From contig CANRMI010000009.1 in assembly GCA_947631685.1 (NCBI GenBank), positions 41,462 to 105,461 of the forward strand: DNA of 64,000 nt, in the 5' to 3' direction. The stretch comes from an uncultured Lachnospiraceae bacterium. Its GTDB lineage: Bacteria; Bacillota; Clostridia; Lachnospirales; Lachnospiraceae. Below the pieces are notes generated by a model that was given only the letters and a program-made list of their open reading frames with translations, was not told where the DNA came from and ran no database searches. Numbering within the stretch: position 1 is the stretch's first letter; the number at the start of each line of letters is the position of its first letter. Shown here in pieces: positions 8,122-16,547 of the stretch. The translations under genes and the position numbers were made by a program.

Positions 8122-8589
8122 CTACAAGATAACTTCCATGCCTATTTTCTGGGGTTTCAGCCCGCACGCCTCATAAAATTTCATAGCGCTCTCATTGCAG
8201 GTCCATACATTTAACGTCACATTGTAGCATCCCCGGGATTTCGCGAATCCCAGCACATATTCATAAAGGCTTTTTCCTACATGTCTGCCCCGCAGACTTT
8301 CATCCACGCACAGATCATCTATGTAGAGCGTGGTAATATCCGTAAAGGCATGGCTGTCCGTATGCCTTTCAAACACGCAAAAGGCATAACCTTCTACCTG
8401 CCCCTGCTCCTCAGCCACAAAAACCGGCCTTTCGTCGTCCCTGAGGATCTCCTTCAATTCTTCATCCGTATATTTCTTAGCTCCGGCCACGAACAGATCC
8501 GGTCTGCCCTCGTGATGTACCATGCAGACTTGCAGGAGCAGTCTGTCTATGGCTTCCAAGTCCTTCTCCTGTGCTCTTCTGATCTCCAT
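8122..8589 (-). CDS. GNAT family N-acetyltransferase
   Basis: This is a 155-residue acetyltransferase of the GNAT fold. The acetyl-CoA loop is visible as 'LCVDESLRGRHVGKSLYEYV' near residues 90-110, followed by the family's 'LNVWTCNESAMKFYEACGL' near the C-terminus. A strong AAGGAGGATAT ribosome binding site precedes the ATG. It sits between prfA and larB on the same strand, 24 bases after prfA, and is probably cotranscribed. The substrate cannot be predicted; small-molecule or protein N-acetylation are both possible. Confidence 0.88.
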   Translation of the reverse strand: MEIRRAQEKDLEAIDRLLLQVCMVHHEGRPDLFVAGAKKYTDEELKEILRDDERPVFVAEEQGQVEGYAFCVFERHTDSHAFTDITTLYIDDLCVDESLRGRHVGKSLYEYVLGFAKSRGCYNVTLNVWTCNESAMKFYEACGLKPQKIGMEVIL

Positions 8590-8613
8590 ATATCCTCCTT
8601 AAACGCACATCCT

Positions 8614-9690
8614 TTACGCGCTCTCGTTCATTTTACTCAGTTTCGCGGCCTGATCCGCCGCTATGCAGGCGTCTATGATCTCCTGAATATCGCCGTTCAT
8701 CACTTTATCCAGCTTATAGAGGGTAAGTCCTATGCGGTGATCCGTCACCCTTCCCTGGGGGAAATTATAAGTACGGATCTTTTCGGAACGGTCCCCCGTT
8801 CCCACCTGGCTGCGGCGCAGTTCCGCTTCCGCGTCATGTGCCTTCTGCTGTTCCAGATCATAGAGTTTGGCCCGAAGCAGCGCAAATGCCTTGGCCTTAT
8901 TCTGCAGCTGGGATTTCTCCGTCTGGCTGTAAATGACAATTCCCGTGGGATAGTGCGTCAGCCGCACCGCGGAGTCCGTCGTATTGACACACTGTCCGCC
9001 GTTACCGGAAGCGCGCATTACATCGATACGAATATCTTTCTCGTCTATCACCACGTCCACATCCTCCGCCTCAGGCATCACTGCCACCGTAATGGTAGAG
9101 GTATGGATCCGTCCGCCGGATTCCGTTTCCGGCACTCTCTGTACCCGGTGTACGCCGCTCTCGTATTTTAACTTGGAATAGGCCCCCTGTCCGCTCACCA
9201 TAAAAGTGACTTCTTTCATACCGCCTATCCCGATTTCGTCCACACTGACCGTTTCCACTTTCCAGTTCTGGCTTTCCGCGTAGTGGACATACATACGGTA
9301 TATTTCCGCCGCAAAGAGAGCGGACTCGTCCCCGCCTGCGCCTGCCCGGATCTCCACCACCACATTCTTGTCGTCGTTGGGATCCTTCGGAAGCAGCAGG
9401 ATCTTTAACTGCTGCTCCAGTTCCTCGATCCGCTTCTTGGCCGCCGCCAGTTCATCCTTGAGCATTTCCCGCATTTCCCCGTCATTTTCCTCATCCAGCA
9501 TGACCAGGGAATCTTCCTCGTCCTGTTTACATTTTTTGTATTCGGTATAGGCGTCTACCAAAGGCATCAGATCGCTCTGTTCCTTCATCAGGCTGCGGAA
9601 CCGGTTCTGGTCGTTTACCACGTCCGGCTCGTGCAGTTCGTTTACGATTTCCTCATAGCGTCTCAACAGATCATCCAACTTATCAAACAT
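8614..9690 (-). CDS. prfA: Peptide chain release factor 1
   Basis: RF1 recognises UAA and UAG stop codons and triggers peptidyl-tRNA hydrolysis. The 358-residue protein has the N-terminal helical domain, the tripeptide anticodon region '[13 protein letters not shown]' (PxT type, typical of RF1) and the GGQ loop '[17 protein letters not shown]'. The ATG at 9690, 'MFDKLDDLL', matches known RF1 starts, so the ORF-track extension to 9723 is discarded. It follows prmC by 4 bases; PrmC methylates the Gln of the GGQ motif, so the pair is functionally linked. Confidence 0.97.
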   Translation of the reverse strand: MFDKLDDLLRRYEEIVNELHEPDVVNDQNRFRSLMKEQSDLMPLVDAYTEYKKCKQDEEDSLVMLDEENDGEMREMLKDELAAAKKRIEELEQQLKILLLPKDPNDDKNVVVEIRAGAGGDESALFAAEIYRMYVHYAESQNWKVETVSVDEIGIGGMKEVTFMVSGQGAYSKLKYESGVHRVQRVPETESGGRIHTSTITVAVMPEAEDVDVVIDEKDIRIDVMRASGNGGQCVNTTDSAVRLTHYPTGIVIYSQTEKSQLQNKAKAFALLRAKLYDLEQQKAHDAEAELRRSQVGTGDRSEKIRTYNFPQGRVTDHRIGLTLYKLDKVMNGDIQEIIDACIAADQAAKLSKMNESA

Positions 9691-9694
9691 TTTC

Positions 9695-10549
9695 CTACCT
9701 CTGTCTTTTCTTTCCAAGGACAACCCTGTCCAGTCCGGCGTAGTCCTTTACGATCTCCGTCTCTGTAAATCCCGTGTCCTCCAGCATACACTTAACGGCC
9801 ATTCCCTGCTTCTCTCCGATCTCCAGAAGCAGCCAGCCGTCCGGTTTTAAAAAGGGAGCTCCCTCTTGTACGATCCTTCGATAAAATCCCAGCCCGTCCC
9901 CGCCGCCGTCCAGCGCGCTCTTTGGCTCATAGAGAGCCACTTCCGGCATCAGAGCTTCTATGTCTTCGCAGGGGATATAGGGAGGATTGGATACTATCAT
10001 ATCAAAGCCTTCCACGCCTGCGGGCAGGGCCTGAAACAGATCTCCCTGATACCAGTGGGGCCGCCTCTCCTCCAGCAGCAGCCGGAGGCCGTTTTCTTCC
10101 GCCACCTGTATGGCCTGCGGAGAGATGTCCGCTCCTGTTCCCCATACGCCTGTTGTCATAGCCAGCAGACTGATCAAAACGCATCCTGAACCTGTACACA
10201 TGTCCAAAAGCCGCATCCCGGACTTCAGCCGCTTTGCTGCCTCCTCTACCAGGATCTCCGTATCCTGTCTCGGGATCAGCACATGTTCGTTTACGCGAAA
10301 AGTAAGGCCGCAGAACTCCTGCTCGCCTGTCAGGTACTGCAGAGGGATCCTCAGGCATCGTTTCGCGAGCAATGCCTCATACGCCGCTCTCTCCTTCTCC
10401 GATACCGCCCTGTCCGGGTGGGCCAGCAGCGTATTCCAGTCCGTATCACAGACAAATTCCAAAAGCAGCCTGGCGTCCGTCTCAAAATCCGGTACCCCCG
10501 CAGTTTTCAGACCGGCGCATCCGTTTTCATAACATGCCCGATACTCCAT
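9695..10549 (-). CDS. prmC: Release factor glutamine N5-methyltransferase
   Basis: PrmC (HemK) methylates the glutamine of the release factor GGQ motif using S-adenosylmethionine. It has a 284-residue family length, an N-terminal helical domain ending in '[16 protein letters not shown]', the AdoMet-binding '[16 protein letters not shown]' near residue 120, and the catalytic 'SNPPYI' near residue 188. It is placed between yqhQ (4-base gap) and prfA (4-base gap), the usual clostridial order. The last part '[13 protein letters not shown]' is the family C-terminus. Confidence 0.96.
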   Translation of the reverse strand: MEYRACYENGCAGLKTAGVPDFETDARLLLEFVCDTDWNTLLAHPDRAVSEKERAAYEALLAKRCLRIPLQYLTGEQEFCGLTFRVNEHVLIPRQDTEILVEEAAKRLKSGMRLLDMCTGSGCVLISLLAMTTGVWGTGADISPQAIQVAEENGLRLLLEERRPHWYQGDLFQALPAGVEGFDMIVSNPPYIPCEDIEALMPEVALYEPKSALDGGGDGLGFYRRIVQEGAPFLKPDGWLLLEIGEKQGMAVKCMLEDTGFTETEIVKDYAGLDRVVLGKKRQR

Positions 10550-10553
10550 GCTT

Positions 10554-11564
10554 TCATTCCTTTTCCTGGGTATCAGCCGGCGCCGTTTCCTCTTCTTCGT
10601 TCAGCACAGGGCTGTCCACCACATAAGCGAACTCGTCCTTTAAATATTTTTTCCAGTCAAACACTGCCTCCACGGAAGCGATCGCCACCTCCACCATATC
10701 TTTGGTGGGTTCTTTGGTGGTCAGGCGCTGGATCAGCATACCCGGCGCGGACAATATCCGGACCGGCAGACTGTTGCTTCTTCCCGCCAGCCTGATCAGC
10801 TCATAGGAAATTCCCGCCACTACCGGGATCAATAAAATCCTCAGCAGCACTCTGAGGGCAGGGTTCTGCACCCTGATAAAGAAAAACAACACAATGCTGA
10901 CAAACATCACAAAGAATAAAAAGCTGGTACCGCAGCGCTTATGCAGCCTGGAGCTGCGCATTACGTTGCGGACGGTGAGGGGCTTGCCCCTCTCTACGCA
11001 GTTGATGCATTTGTGCTCCGCCCCATGGTACATATAAAGCCGTTTAATGTCTTTCATGGAAGCGATCGCTATCACATACAGCAGAAAGATCGCGATCCGC
11101 AGGACTCCCTCTATGATGGCCATCAGCGCCTCGCTGCGGATATATTCCCGGAAAAACGAAGTGATAAAATAGGGCAGCAGAATAAAGATCCCTACCGCCA
11201 GCACAACCGAGAATATAGTGACCAATACGGTCAATATCTTTTCCCCGTTGCCGCCGCTGACCTTGTTCAGCGCTTTGTCCGCCGCGGTTTCCTTCGCGTC
11301 TTCCTCTTCATAAAAGCCCGCGGAATAATTTAAGCACTTAGTGCCCAAAATCAGGGAATCCGCGAAATTGAAGATTCCTCTGACAAAGGGGATTTTTCTG
11401 AAAACGCTGGTGTGCGCCACGCCTTGGTAATTTTCCAGTTCCACTTCAATCCCGCCGTCGGGCTTTCTGACCGCGACCGCGTACTTTTCACCGTTTTTCA
11501 TCATAACGCCTTCCAGTACCGCCTGCCCGCCGATACCGGAATAATGACCCGTTCTTTTCGCCAT
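10554..11564 (-). CDS. YqhQ-like DUF1385 membrane protein
   Basis: This is a conserved membrane protein of about 336 residues from the DUF1385 family, of unresolved function. The N-terminal 'GIGGQAVLEGVMMKNG' is the family hallmark. Several hydrophobic segments follow, with the conserved 'YHGAEHKCINCVERG' and 'HKRCGTSFLFFV', which carry His/Cys residues that could bind metal. The ATG at 11564 follows AAAGGAAAG; the ORF-track extension upstream runs through hairpins and is discarded. It lies in the usual clostridial position between rpmE and prmC. It has been linked to cell morphology in Bacillus, but the activity is not known. Confidence 0.9.
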   Translation of the reverse strand: MAKRTGHYSGIGGQAVLEGVMMKNGEKYAVAVRKPDGGIEVELENYQGVAHTSVFRKIPFVRGIFNFADSLILGTKCLNYSAGFYEEEDAKETAADKALNKVSGGNGEKILTVLVTIFSVVLAVGIFILLPYFITSFFREYIRSEALMAIIEGVLRIAIFLLYVIAIASMKDIKRLYMYHGAEHKCINCVERGKPLTVRNVMRSSRLHKRCGTSFLFFVMFVSIVLFFFIRVQNPALRVLLRILLIPVVAGISYELIRLAGRSNSLPVRILSAPGMLIQRLTTKEPTKDMVEVAIASVEAVFDWKKYLKDEFAYVVDSPVLNEEEETAPADTQEKE

Positions 11565-11590
11565 AGTCTTTCCTTTCACCAAAACACAAC

Positions 11591-11606
11591 AGGACATGCA
11601 CGTCCT
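11591..11606. other. Perfect short hairpin in the yqhQ leader
   Basis: AGGACATGCACGTCCT forms a 5-base perfect stem (longer with wobble) between the rpmE terminator and the yqhQ start. Its role is unknown. Confidence 0.4.
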
Positions 11607-11627
11607 GAATAAGGTCTTGTAATCACA

Positions 11628-11655
11628 AAAGGTTGAGATATGCACCTCAACCTTT
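11628..11655 (-). terminator. Rho-independent terminator after rpmE
   Basis: AAAGGTTGAG and CTCAACCTTT form a 10-base stem followed on the minus strand by TTTTG. It lies 24 bases after the rpmE stop and separates rpmE from yqhQ. Confidence 0.75.
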
Positions 11656-11678
11656 CAGAAATCTTATTTAGAAAAAAC

Positions 11679-11885
11679 CTACTTGTTCTCCACGCCATAT
11701 TTCTTATTGAACTTATCAATACGGCCGTCGGCTCTTGCGGTTTTCTGCTGGCCGGTATAGAATGAATGGCACTTGGAGCAGACTTCTACGTGGATTTCAG
11801 GTTTGGTGGAACCGGTTACGAATGTGTTGCCGCAGTTACAGGTAACGGTTGCCTGATAGTACTCGGGATGGATTCCTTCTTTCAT
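11679..11885 (-). CDS. rpmE: 50S ribosomal protein L31, zinc-binding form
   Basis: This is large-subunit protein L31, 68 residues, of the type that keeps zinc ligands ('TCNCGNTF' and '[14 protein letters not shown]'). The ORF track begins at a GTG at 11894, but that GTG is itself part of the GAGAGGTGA ribosome binding site of the ATG at 11885, so the ATG is chosen; it also gives the family start 'MKEGIHPEY'. It has its own promoter, a structured leader and a terminator. Zinc-containing L31 is often replaced by a zinc-free paralogue under zinc limitation; no paralogue is seen here. Confidence 0.97.
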   Translation of the reverse strand: MKEGIHPEYYQATVTCNCGNTFVTGSTKPEIHVEVCSKCHSFYTGQQKTARADGRIDKFNKKYGVENK

Positions 11886-11930
11886 CTTTTTCACCTCTCT
11901 ATATTCATATCGACTTATTCTGTTCTCATC

Positions 11931-11957
11931 CGCACTGTTTATGCAACCACAAACAGC
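11931..11957 (-). other. Hairpin in the rpmE mRNA leader
   Basis: On the minus strand GCTGTTT and AAACAGTGC can pair around a ten-base loop within the leader between the rpmE promoter and start. Leaders of L31 genes are known autoregulatory elements in several bacteria; assigning this role here is inference. Confidence 0.35.
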
Positions 11958-11963
11958 GTTGTT

Positions 11964-11992
11964 ATTGTACCATGCGAAACAGGATAATGCAA
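11964..11992 (-). promoter_or_regulatory. Sigma-A promoter of rpmE
   Basis: TTGCAT and TACAAT are separated by 17 bases, in the 114-base gap between the rho stop and the rpmE start. It gives an mRNA leader of about 70 bases. Confidence 0.75.
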
Positions 11993-11999
11993 GGGTTTT

Positions 12000-13574
12000 T
12001 TAAATAAACTTCATTTTTTTGACGGTATTGACAAATTCCACATTGCTGCGGGTTCTGGAAAACATGTCCAAGATCCGGTCCGCCGCCTCGTCCGCCTTCA
12101 TACCGTTTAACGCCTTACGCATGATATTGATGGCTTCCAGCTCCTCCTCGTTGAGCAGCAGATCCTCTCTCCTGGTGCCGGATTTCTGCAGATCGATAGC
12201 GGGGAATATCCTCTTTTCGGACAGCTTGCGGTCCAATACCATTTCCATATTGCCCGTCCCCTTAAATTCCTCGTATACCACATCATCCATTTTGGAGCCG
12301 GTATCCACTAACGCCGTTGCCAGGATCGTCAGACTGCCGCCGTTGCGCAGATTGCGGGCCGCGCCAAAGAAGCGTTTGGGCATATGCAGGGCCGCCGGAT
12401 CCAGACCGCCGGAAAGAGTCCTGCCGCTGGGCGGTACCACCTGATTGTAGGCTCTTGTCAGCCTGGTAATACTGTCCAATAAGATCACCACATCCATACC
12501 GTGTTCTACCAGCCGCTTTGCCCGCTCTATCACCATTTCCGAAACTCTCTTATGATGCTCGGGCAATTCGTCAAAGGTAGAATAGATCACTTCCACATTG
12601 GGACCTTCGATCGCTTCCCGGATGTCGGTCACTTCCTCGGGACGCTCGTCTATCAGAAGAATGAGCATATGCATATTGGGCTCGTTACGCAATACAGACT
12701 TGGCTACCTGCTTTAACAGGGTGGTTTTGCCGGCCTTGGGAGGCGACACGATCATTCCCCTCTGCCCCTTGCCGATAGGACTGACCAGATCCATCACACG
12801 CATGGCGATGCTGGAACCGGGGCCCTCCAGTTTGATCCTTTCATCGGGGAAGATGGGCGTCATATCCTCAAAATTCCGCCTTTTGGAAGCCTCCTCCATC
12901 GTATAGCCGTTAATGCTTTTAATGTATAAGAGCGCGCTGAACTTCTCCTGCTGGGTTTTGGTCCGCTTGTTGCCCGTGAGCACATCCCCCGTCTTCAAGC
13001 CGAAACGCCGGATCTGACTGGGTGCCACATATACGTCGTTCTCGCCGGGCATATAATTGGCGCAGCGGATAAATCCGTAACCGTCCGGCATCACTTCCAG
13101 AATACCGTTAGCCTCTTCTCCGCTGTCCAGCTCAGCCGGAAAGCTGTTCATATCGTACACCGCGTTTCTGTCATACGGCGTACCGGCAGTTCTGTTCTCT
13201 CCGCCGGTCCTGACCGGAACCTGTCTTTTCTCATCCGCGCCCCTGTGCGTTTCCCCCTGCCTGTGTTCCTCTGCGGTCCTGCGTTCCGGCGCAGGTCTTT
13301 TCTCGTCAGGATTTGGCTGTTCTTCCACAGGGCTTCTTTTCTCCTGAGGCCTACGCTCTTCCACGGCGCTTTTCTTCTCCCGGGCTCTGTGTTCTTCCGC
13401 AGGGGTTTTCTCTTCCCCGCCTTTCTTGTCCTTTTCCCGCTTCTCCTGCTCGTCCAGCGCCAGCATAGCCTCGATCACATCTGCCTTTTTCATGGCAGAA
13501 ACGCCCTTGATCCCTCTGATTTTGGCTATTTCCTTTAAATCCACAAGCGCCAGTGATTCATATTTTTCTCTCAT
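12000..13574 (-). CDS. rho: Transcription termination factor Rho
   Basis: Rho is the hexameric RNA helicase that ends factor-dependent transcription. The 524-residue protein has an N-terminal SAP-like helical domain (1-40), a long charged, low-complexity insert (about 42-135, rich in Glu, Arg, Lys and Pro), the OB-fold RNA-binding domain (about 155-235, 'GYGFIRCANYMPG') and the ATPase core with Walker A 'SPPKAGKTTLL' near 277, 'LLIDERPEEVTDI' and 'DSITRLTRAYN'. The charged insert makes it about 100 residues longer than E. coli Rho, as in several Clostridia and Actinobacteria. A short ribosome binding site AGGAGAGG precedes the ATG. Confidence 0.97.
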   Translation of the reverse strand: MREKYESLALVDLKEIAKIRGIKGVSAMKKADVIEAMLALDEQEKREKDKKGGEEKTPAEEHRAREKKSAVEERRPQEKRSPVEEQPNPDEKRPAPERRTAEEHRQGETHRGADEKRQVPVRTGGENRTAGTPYDRNAVYDMNSFPAELDSGEEANGILEVMPDGYGFIRCANYMPGENDVYVAPSQIRRFGLKTGDVLTGNKRTKTQQEKFSALLYIKSINGYTMEEASKRRNFEDMTPIFPDERIKLEGPGSSIAMRVMDLVSPIGKGQRGMIVSPPKAGKTTLLKQVAKSVLRNEPNMHMLILLIDERPEEVTDIREAIEGPNVEVIYSTFDELPEHHKRVSEMVIERAKRLVEHGMDVVILLDSITRLTRAYNQVVPPSGRTLSGGLDPAALHMPKRFFGAARNLRNGGSLTILATALVDTGSKMDDVVYEEFKGTGNMEMVLDRKLSEKRIFPAIDLQKSGTRREDLLLNEEELEAINIMRKALNGMKADEAADRILDMFSRTRSNVEFVNTVKKMKFI

Positions 13575-13621
13575 TAATCTTAAAACCTCTCCTGATTTTT
13601 ATCTTTTTTGCGGGGTAAAGC

Positions 13622-13635
13622 TTCCCATGTGGGAA
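13622..13635. other. Short palindrome in the rho leader
   Basis: TTCCCATGTGGGAA is a near-perfect inverted repeat between the rho promoter and start codon. It could be an operator or an RNA hairpin; nothing more supports either. Confidence 0.3.
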
Positions 13636-13672
13636 AACAGATTTGTCAATGAATGATGCATAACATACAGTT

Positions 13673-13700
13673 ATTATATTACATTTTTACAAATTGTCAA
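13673..13700 (-). promoter_or_regulatory. Sigma-A promoter of rho
   Basis: TTGACA and TATAAT are separated by 16 bases. The -35 box overlaps the last codons of the upstream GH43 gene, giving a leader of about 90 bases. Confidence 0.75.
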
Positions 13701-15231
13701 ATAAAAATGCGTCGGTTCTCAGGCAGCCGCCTCTGCCCTCTTCTTCATGAACGGCAAACAGTCCCGCTTTGACGCCCACCCAGCGTCCGGCAACAGCCTC
13801 CACGGCCTCTCCCACAGGAATAAAGTTTTCTCCGTCGTCACTGTAACAGAAAGAGATCTCCTCCGCGTTTCTTACCAGCATTCGCAGATACACTACTTCT
13901 GTGCTTATTCCGGTCAAAGGCTTCCTACTTTCTCCCTGGCCGCTCCACTCTCCCGTACACTGCACCAGTTTACATCCTTCCGCGTCTTTCTGCAGAGCCA
14001 GCGCCGTATAGATACCGCCCAATGAAACCATACCGGCCAGATCTCCCTCTTCCAGCTCTGCCGTATACAGACGGCAGGTGATCTGAAATTCAGGCGCCGG
14101 CCATTTCTGCAAAAGCAGATTGCTCACATCGCACAGACGGGTATCAGACTCCTTGGGCTGCGCGTACAGCCTCAGACCGCCCTCTCCCAGACTGTACCAG
14201 TTCTTCCGGTAATTGGCGTTCCACTGCCACTGCAGGCCCAGGCGGTCTTCCGTAAAGCAGTCGGAATCTTCGGGAGAACAGACAGGAAAGCTGCCTCCCA
14301 CATTCGGCTTTCGGTAACGCTCCACCGGCTCTCCGCAGCCGTTTTCATCCACATTGATACCCATTACCGGCCAGTCGTTCTCCCAGTGCATGGGCTGCAG
14401 ATGAATGATCCTGCCCGCGCTCCCCACGTCCTGGAAATGGATAAACCAGTCCTCACCGGTGGGCGTGTCCACCCATGCGCCCTGGTGGGGGCCGTTGACC
14501 GCGCTTTTTCCCTGATGCAGCACGATTTTTTCTTCATAGGGGCCCCAGATATTTTTAGAGCGGAGCACTGTCTGCCAGCCGGGCTTTACGCCGCCCGCCG
14601 GCGCGAAAATATAATAATAGCCGTTTCTCTTATAAAGCTTGGGCCCCTCAATGGTGGGCTGGCTTACGCTGCCGTCAAAAATATGGTGTCCGTCATCCAA
14701 TACCCCCGTACAGTCCGGCTCTATGGGAGAAAGGTGCAAGATACTTTTAAAACCGATCCTGCTTCTGGCAAAAGCCGTTACCATATAGGCCTTTCCGTCG
14801 TCGTCCCAAAAAGGACAGGGATCTATCCAGCCCGTCACTTTCCGTACACATACCGGCGCTTCCCAGCCCGCAAAGGGATCGCGGGTTCTGACCATAAAGA
14901 TGCCCTCGTCGGGCATGGGGATCAGAATGTAATAGACGCCGTCGTGAAACCGGATAGCCGGCGCCCAGGCGCCGCAGCCGTGCATAGGTTTGTCATAATA
15001 ATCAAAAGGCAGCTGCTCCATGGCGTAGCTGATCACCTTCCAGTTGACCAGATCCCTAGAATGCAGTACCGGTACCGACGGCGTGTTGCAGAAAGAAGAG
15101 GCCACCATAAAGTAGTCCTCCCCCACCCGGATCACATCGGGATCCGAATAGTCCGTATATAAAATGGGATTGGAATAGGTGCCGTCTCCATTGTCCCCGT
15201 TCCACATGCTTTTTCCGATCTTCCGTTCCAT
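13687..15231 (-). CDS. Glycoside hydrolase family 43 (beta-xylosidase/arabinofuranosidase type)
   Basis: This is a 514-residue five-bladed propeller hydrolase that cleaves xylose- or arabinose-containing side chains. The three catalytic acids are visible: the general-base Asp in 'TDYSDPDVIRVG' (about residue 31), an Asp in 'GWIDPCPFWDDDGKAY', and the general-acid Glu in 'QPTIEGPKLYKRNGYYY'. A C-terminal beta-sandwich of about 190 residues (from 'ERLGLQWQWNANY') resembles the concanavalin-like domain of GH43 beta-xylosidases. No signal peptide is present, so it acts on imported oligosaccharides. It starts 11 bases after the GH105 stop, forming a two-gene operon. Confidence 0.93.
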   Translation of the reverse strand: MERKIGKSMWNGDNGDGTYSNPILYTDYSDPDVIRVGEDYFMVASSFCNTPSVPVLHSRDLVNWKVISYAMEQLPFDYYDKPMHGCGAWAPAIRFHDGVYYILIPMPDEGIFMVRTRDPFAGWEAPVCVRKVTGWIDPCPFWDDDGKAYMVTAFARSRIGFKSILHLSPIEPDCTGVLDDGHHIFDGSVSQPTIEGPKLYKRNGYYYIFAPAGGVKPGWQTVLRSKNIWGPYEEKIVLHQGKSAVNGPHQGAWVDTPTGEDWFIHFQDVGSAGRIIHLQPMHWENDWPVMGINVDENGCGEPVERYRKPNVGGSFPVCSPEDSDCFTEDRLGLQWQWNANYRKNWYSLGEGGLRLYAQPKESDTRLCDVSNLLLQKWPAPEFQITCRLYTAELEEGDLAGMVSLGGIYTALALQKDAEGCKLVQCTGEWSGQGESRKPLTGISTEVVYLRMLVRNAEEISFCYSDDGENFIPVGEAVEAVAGRWVGVKAGLFAVHEEEGRGGCLRTDAFLFDNL

Positions 15232-15242
15232 CTCGCTCTCCT

Positions 15243-16376
15243 TTACAGTCTCCTGATCTCGGTATAGGCCAGCAGAAAAGGCCCCACACCCTTAGCGTCA
15301 TCTTCCACAATAGGCTCCGACATGTAGTAGGCAAAGGAACCGTCCCTGCGGAGATTGTCCGCGGGCCCCAGGCCCGCCACCAGGCAGATGCCACCCAGAT
15401 GCAGCTCTCCGTCCGTAGTCTTCATATATTTTTCCCGGATGCCGTCAAAGGCTTTGATCCCATATTCCCTATAGGATTCCGGCAGATAACCCAGGCGCAC
15501 GCCCCGCAGGATAGCGAAAGAAAGGATCGCGCTGCCGCTGGTTTCCAGATAATTGGGCTCCTTTCCTCCCAAAGCGGGAAGCTGATACCACATACCGCTC
15601 TCGTCCTGGTACTTTAACAGGGAATCCACCAGATCCTTAAATACCGCCTTTAACTCTTCGTACTCTTTTTCATAGCCTTCCGGCTCCGTTTTGGCTAGAG
15701 TATCCAAAAGCGCCATGGAATACCAGCCCAGGGCCCTCAGCCAGAAATTGGAAGAAAGTCCCGTTTCTTTATCGCACCAGAAAATGGATTTGGACGCGTC
15801 GTAACCGTGGTAGTAAAGCCCCGTCTTTTCATCCCGCATATATTTTACTACATTGGCAAACTGCCTGAAAATATCCGGATAATTCTTTTTATTGTTAAAT
15901 CTGGTCTCATATTCCATGTAAAACGGCTGCCCCATGTAAAGACCGTCCAGCCAGACCTGATTGGGGTAGATCTTCTTATGCCAGAAATTTCCCTCCGCCG
16001 TCCTGGGCTGGTTCTGGATCTGGCTGTAGATCAGATCTATGGCTTTTCTGTACTTTTCCTTACCGGTAATGTCATAGAGCTGGAACAGTGTCTTGCCCGC
16101 GTTCACATTGTCGATATTGAATTCCTCCACGGAGTAGCCGTCGATACTGCCGTCTTCCTTTACCCTATGATCGATAAAAGCATCCGCGAAATCCAGATAT
16201 TTTTTCTCGTGTGTGGTATGATAGGTTTCCAACAGGGCCAGTATCATGCACCCGTCTATGTAGTTCCAGCCGGCTTTCAGTCCATGCTTTGCCTTTTCAA
16301 TGTTCCAAACCGGCACATCCAGTGTACTTTTCTCAATCAATTCATCAATATACTGCTCTATTACAGGTAATCTCAT
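15243..16376 (-). CDS. GH105 unsaturated rhamnogalacturonyl/glucuronyl hydrolase (YteR-like)
   Basis: This is a cytoplasmic alpha/alpha-barrel hydrolase of 377 residues that removes the unsaturated uronic acid left by pectin lyases from oligosaccharides. The substrate-binding segment 'NQVWLDGLYMGQPFYMEYE' contains the catalytic Asp, and 'SNFWLRALGWYSMALLD' and 'YYMSEPIVEDDAKGVGPFLLAYTE' are family-typical. No signal peptide. AAGGAGG precedes the ATG, with a good promoter further up. Pairing with a GH43 enzyme suggests breakdown of pectic side chains such as arabinan or substituted rhamnogalacturonan; no transporter is adjacent. Confidence 0.93.
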   Translation of the reverse strand: MRLPVIEQYIDELIEKSTLDVPVWNIEKAKHGLKAGWNYIDGCMILALLETYHTTHEKKYLDFADAFIDHRVKEDGSIDGYSVEEFNIDNVNAGKTLFQLYDITGKEKYRKAIDLIYSQIQNQPRTAEGNFWHKKIYPNQVWLDGLYMGQPFYMEYETRFNNKKNYPDIFRQFANVVKYMRDEKTGLYYHGYDASKSIFWCDKETGLSSNFWLRALGWYSMALLDTLAKTEPEGYEKEYEELKAVFKDLVDSLLKYQDESGMWYQLPALGGKEPNYLETSGSAILSFAILRGVRLGYLPESYREYGIKAFDGIREKYMKTTDGELHLGGICLVAGLGPADNLRRDGSFAYYMSEPIVEDDAKGVGPFLLAYTEIRRL

Positions 16377-16414
16377 AGGCCGCCTCCTTGGGAATGATAT
16401 ATCAATATGCCTTT

Positions 16415-16443
16415 ATTTTACCGATAAAGGCGGCCGTCGTCAA
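16415..16443 (-). promoter_or_regulatory. Sigma-A promoter of the GH105-GH43 operon
   Basis: TTGACG and TAAAAT are separated by 17 bases, 39 bases before the GH105 start, back-to-back with the promoter of the glycosyltransferase gene. No obvious operator repeat is seen. Confidence 0.65.
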
Positions 16444-16461
16444 TCTTATTGGGAAGAGATT

Positions 16462-16490
16462 TTGCAATTTTATCCATATGGTGATACAAT
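16462..16490 (+). promoter_or_regulatory. Sigma-A promoter of the GT28-PlsY-like operon
   Basis: TTGCAA and TACAAT are separated by 17 bases, 57 bases before the glycosyltransferase ATG. Confidence 0.65.
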
Positions 16491-16547
16491 AGGGGAGTAT
16501 ACAAAAGCACTGAACCATAACACTGTTAAGGAAAAAGGTCCCTGAAC

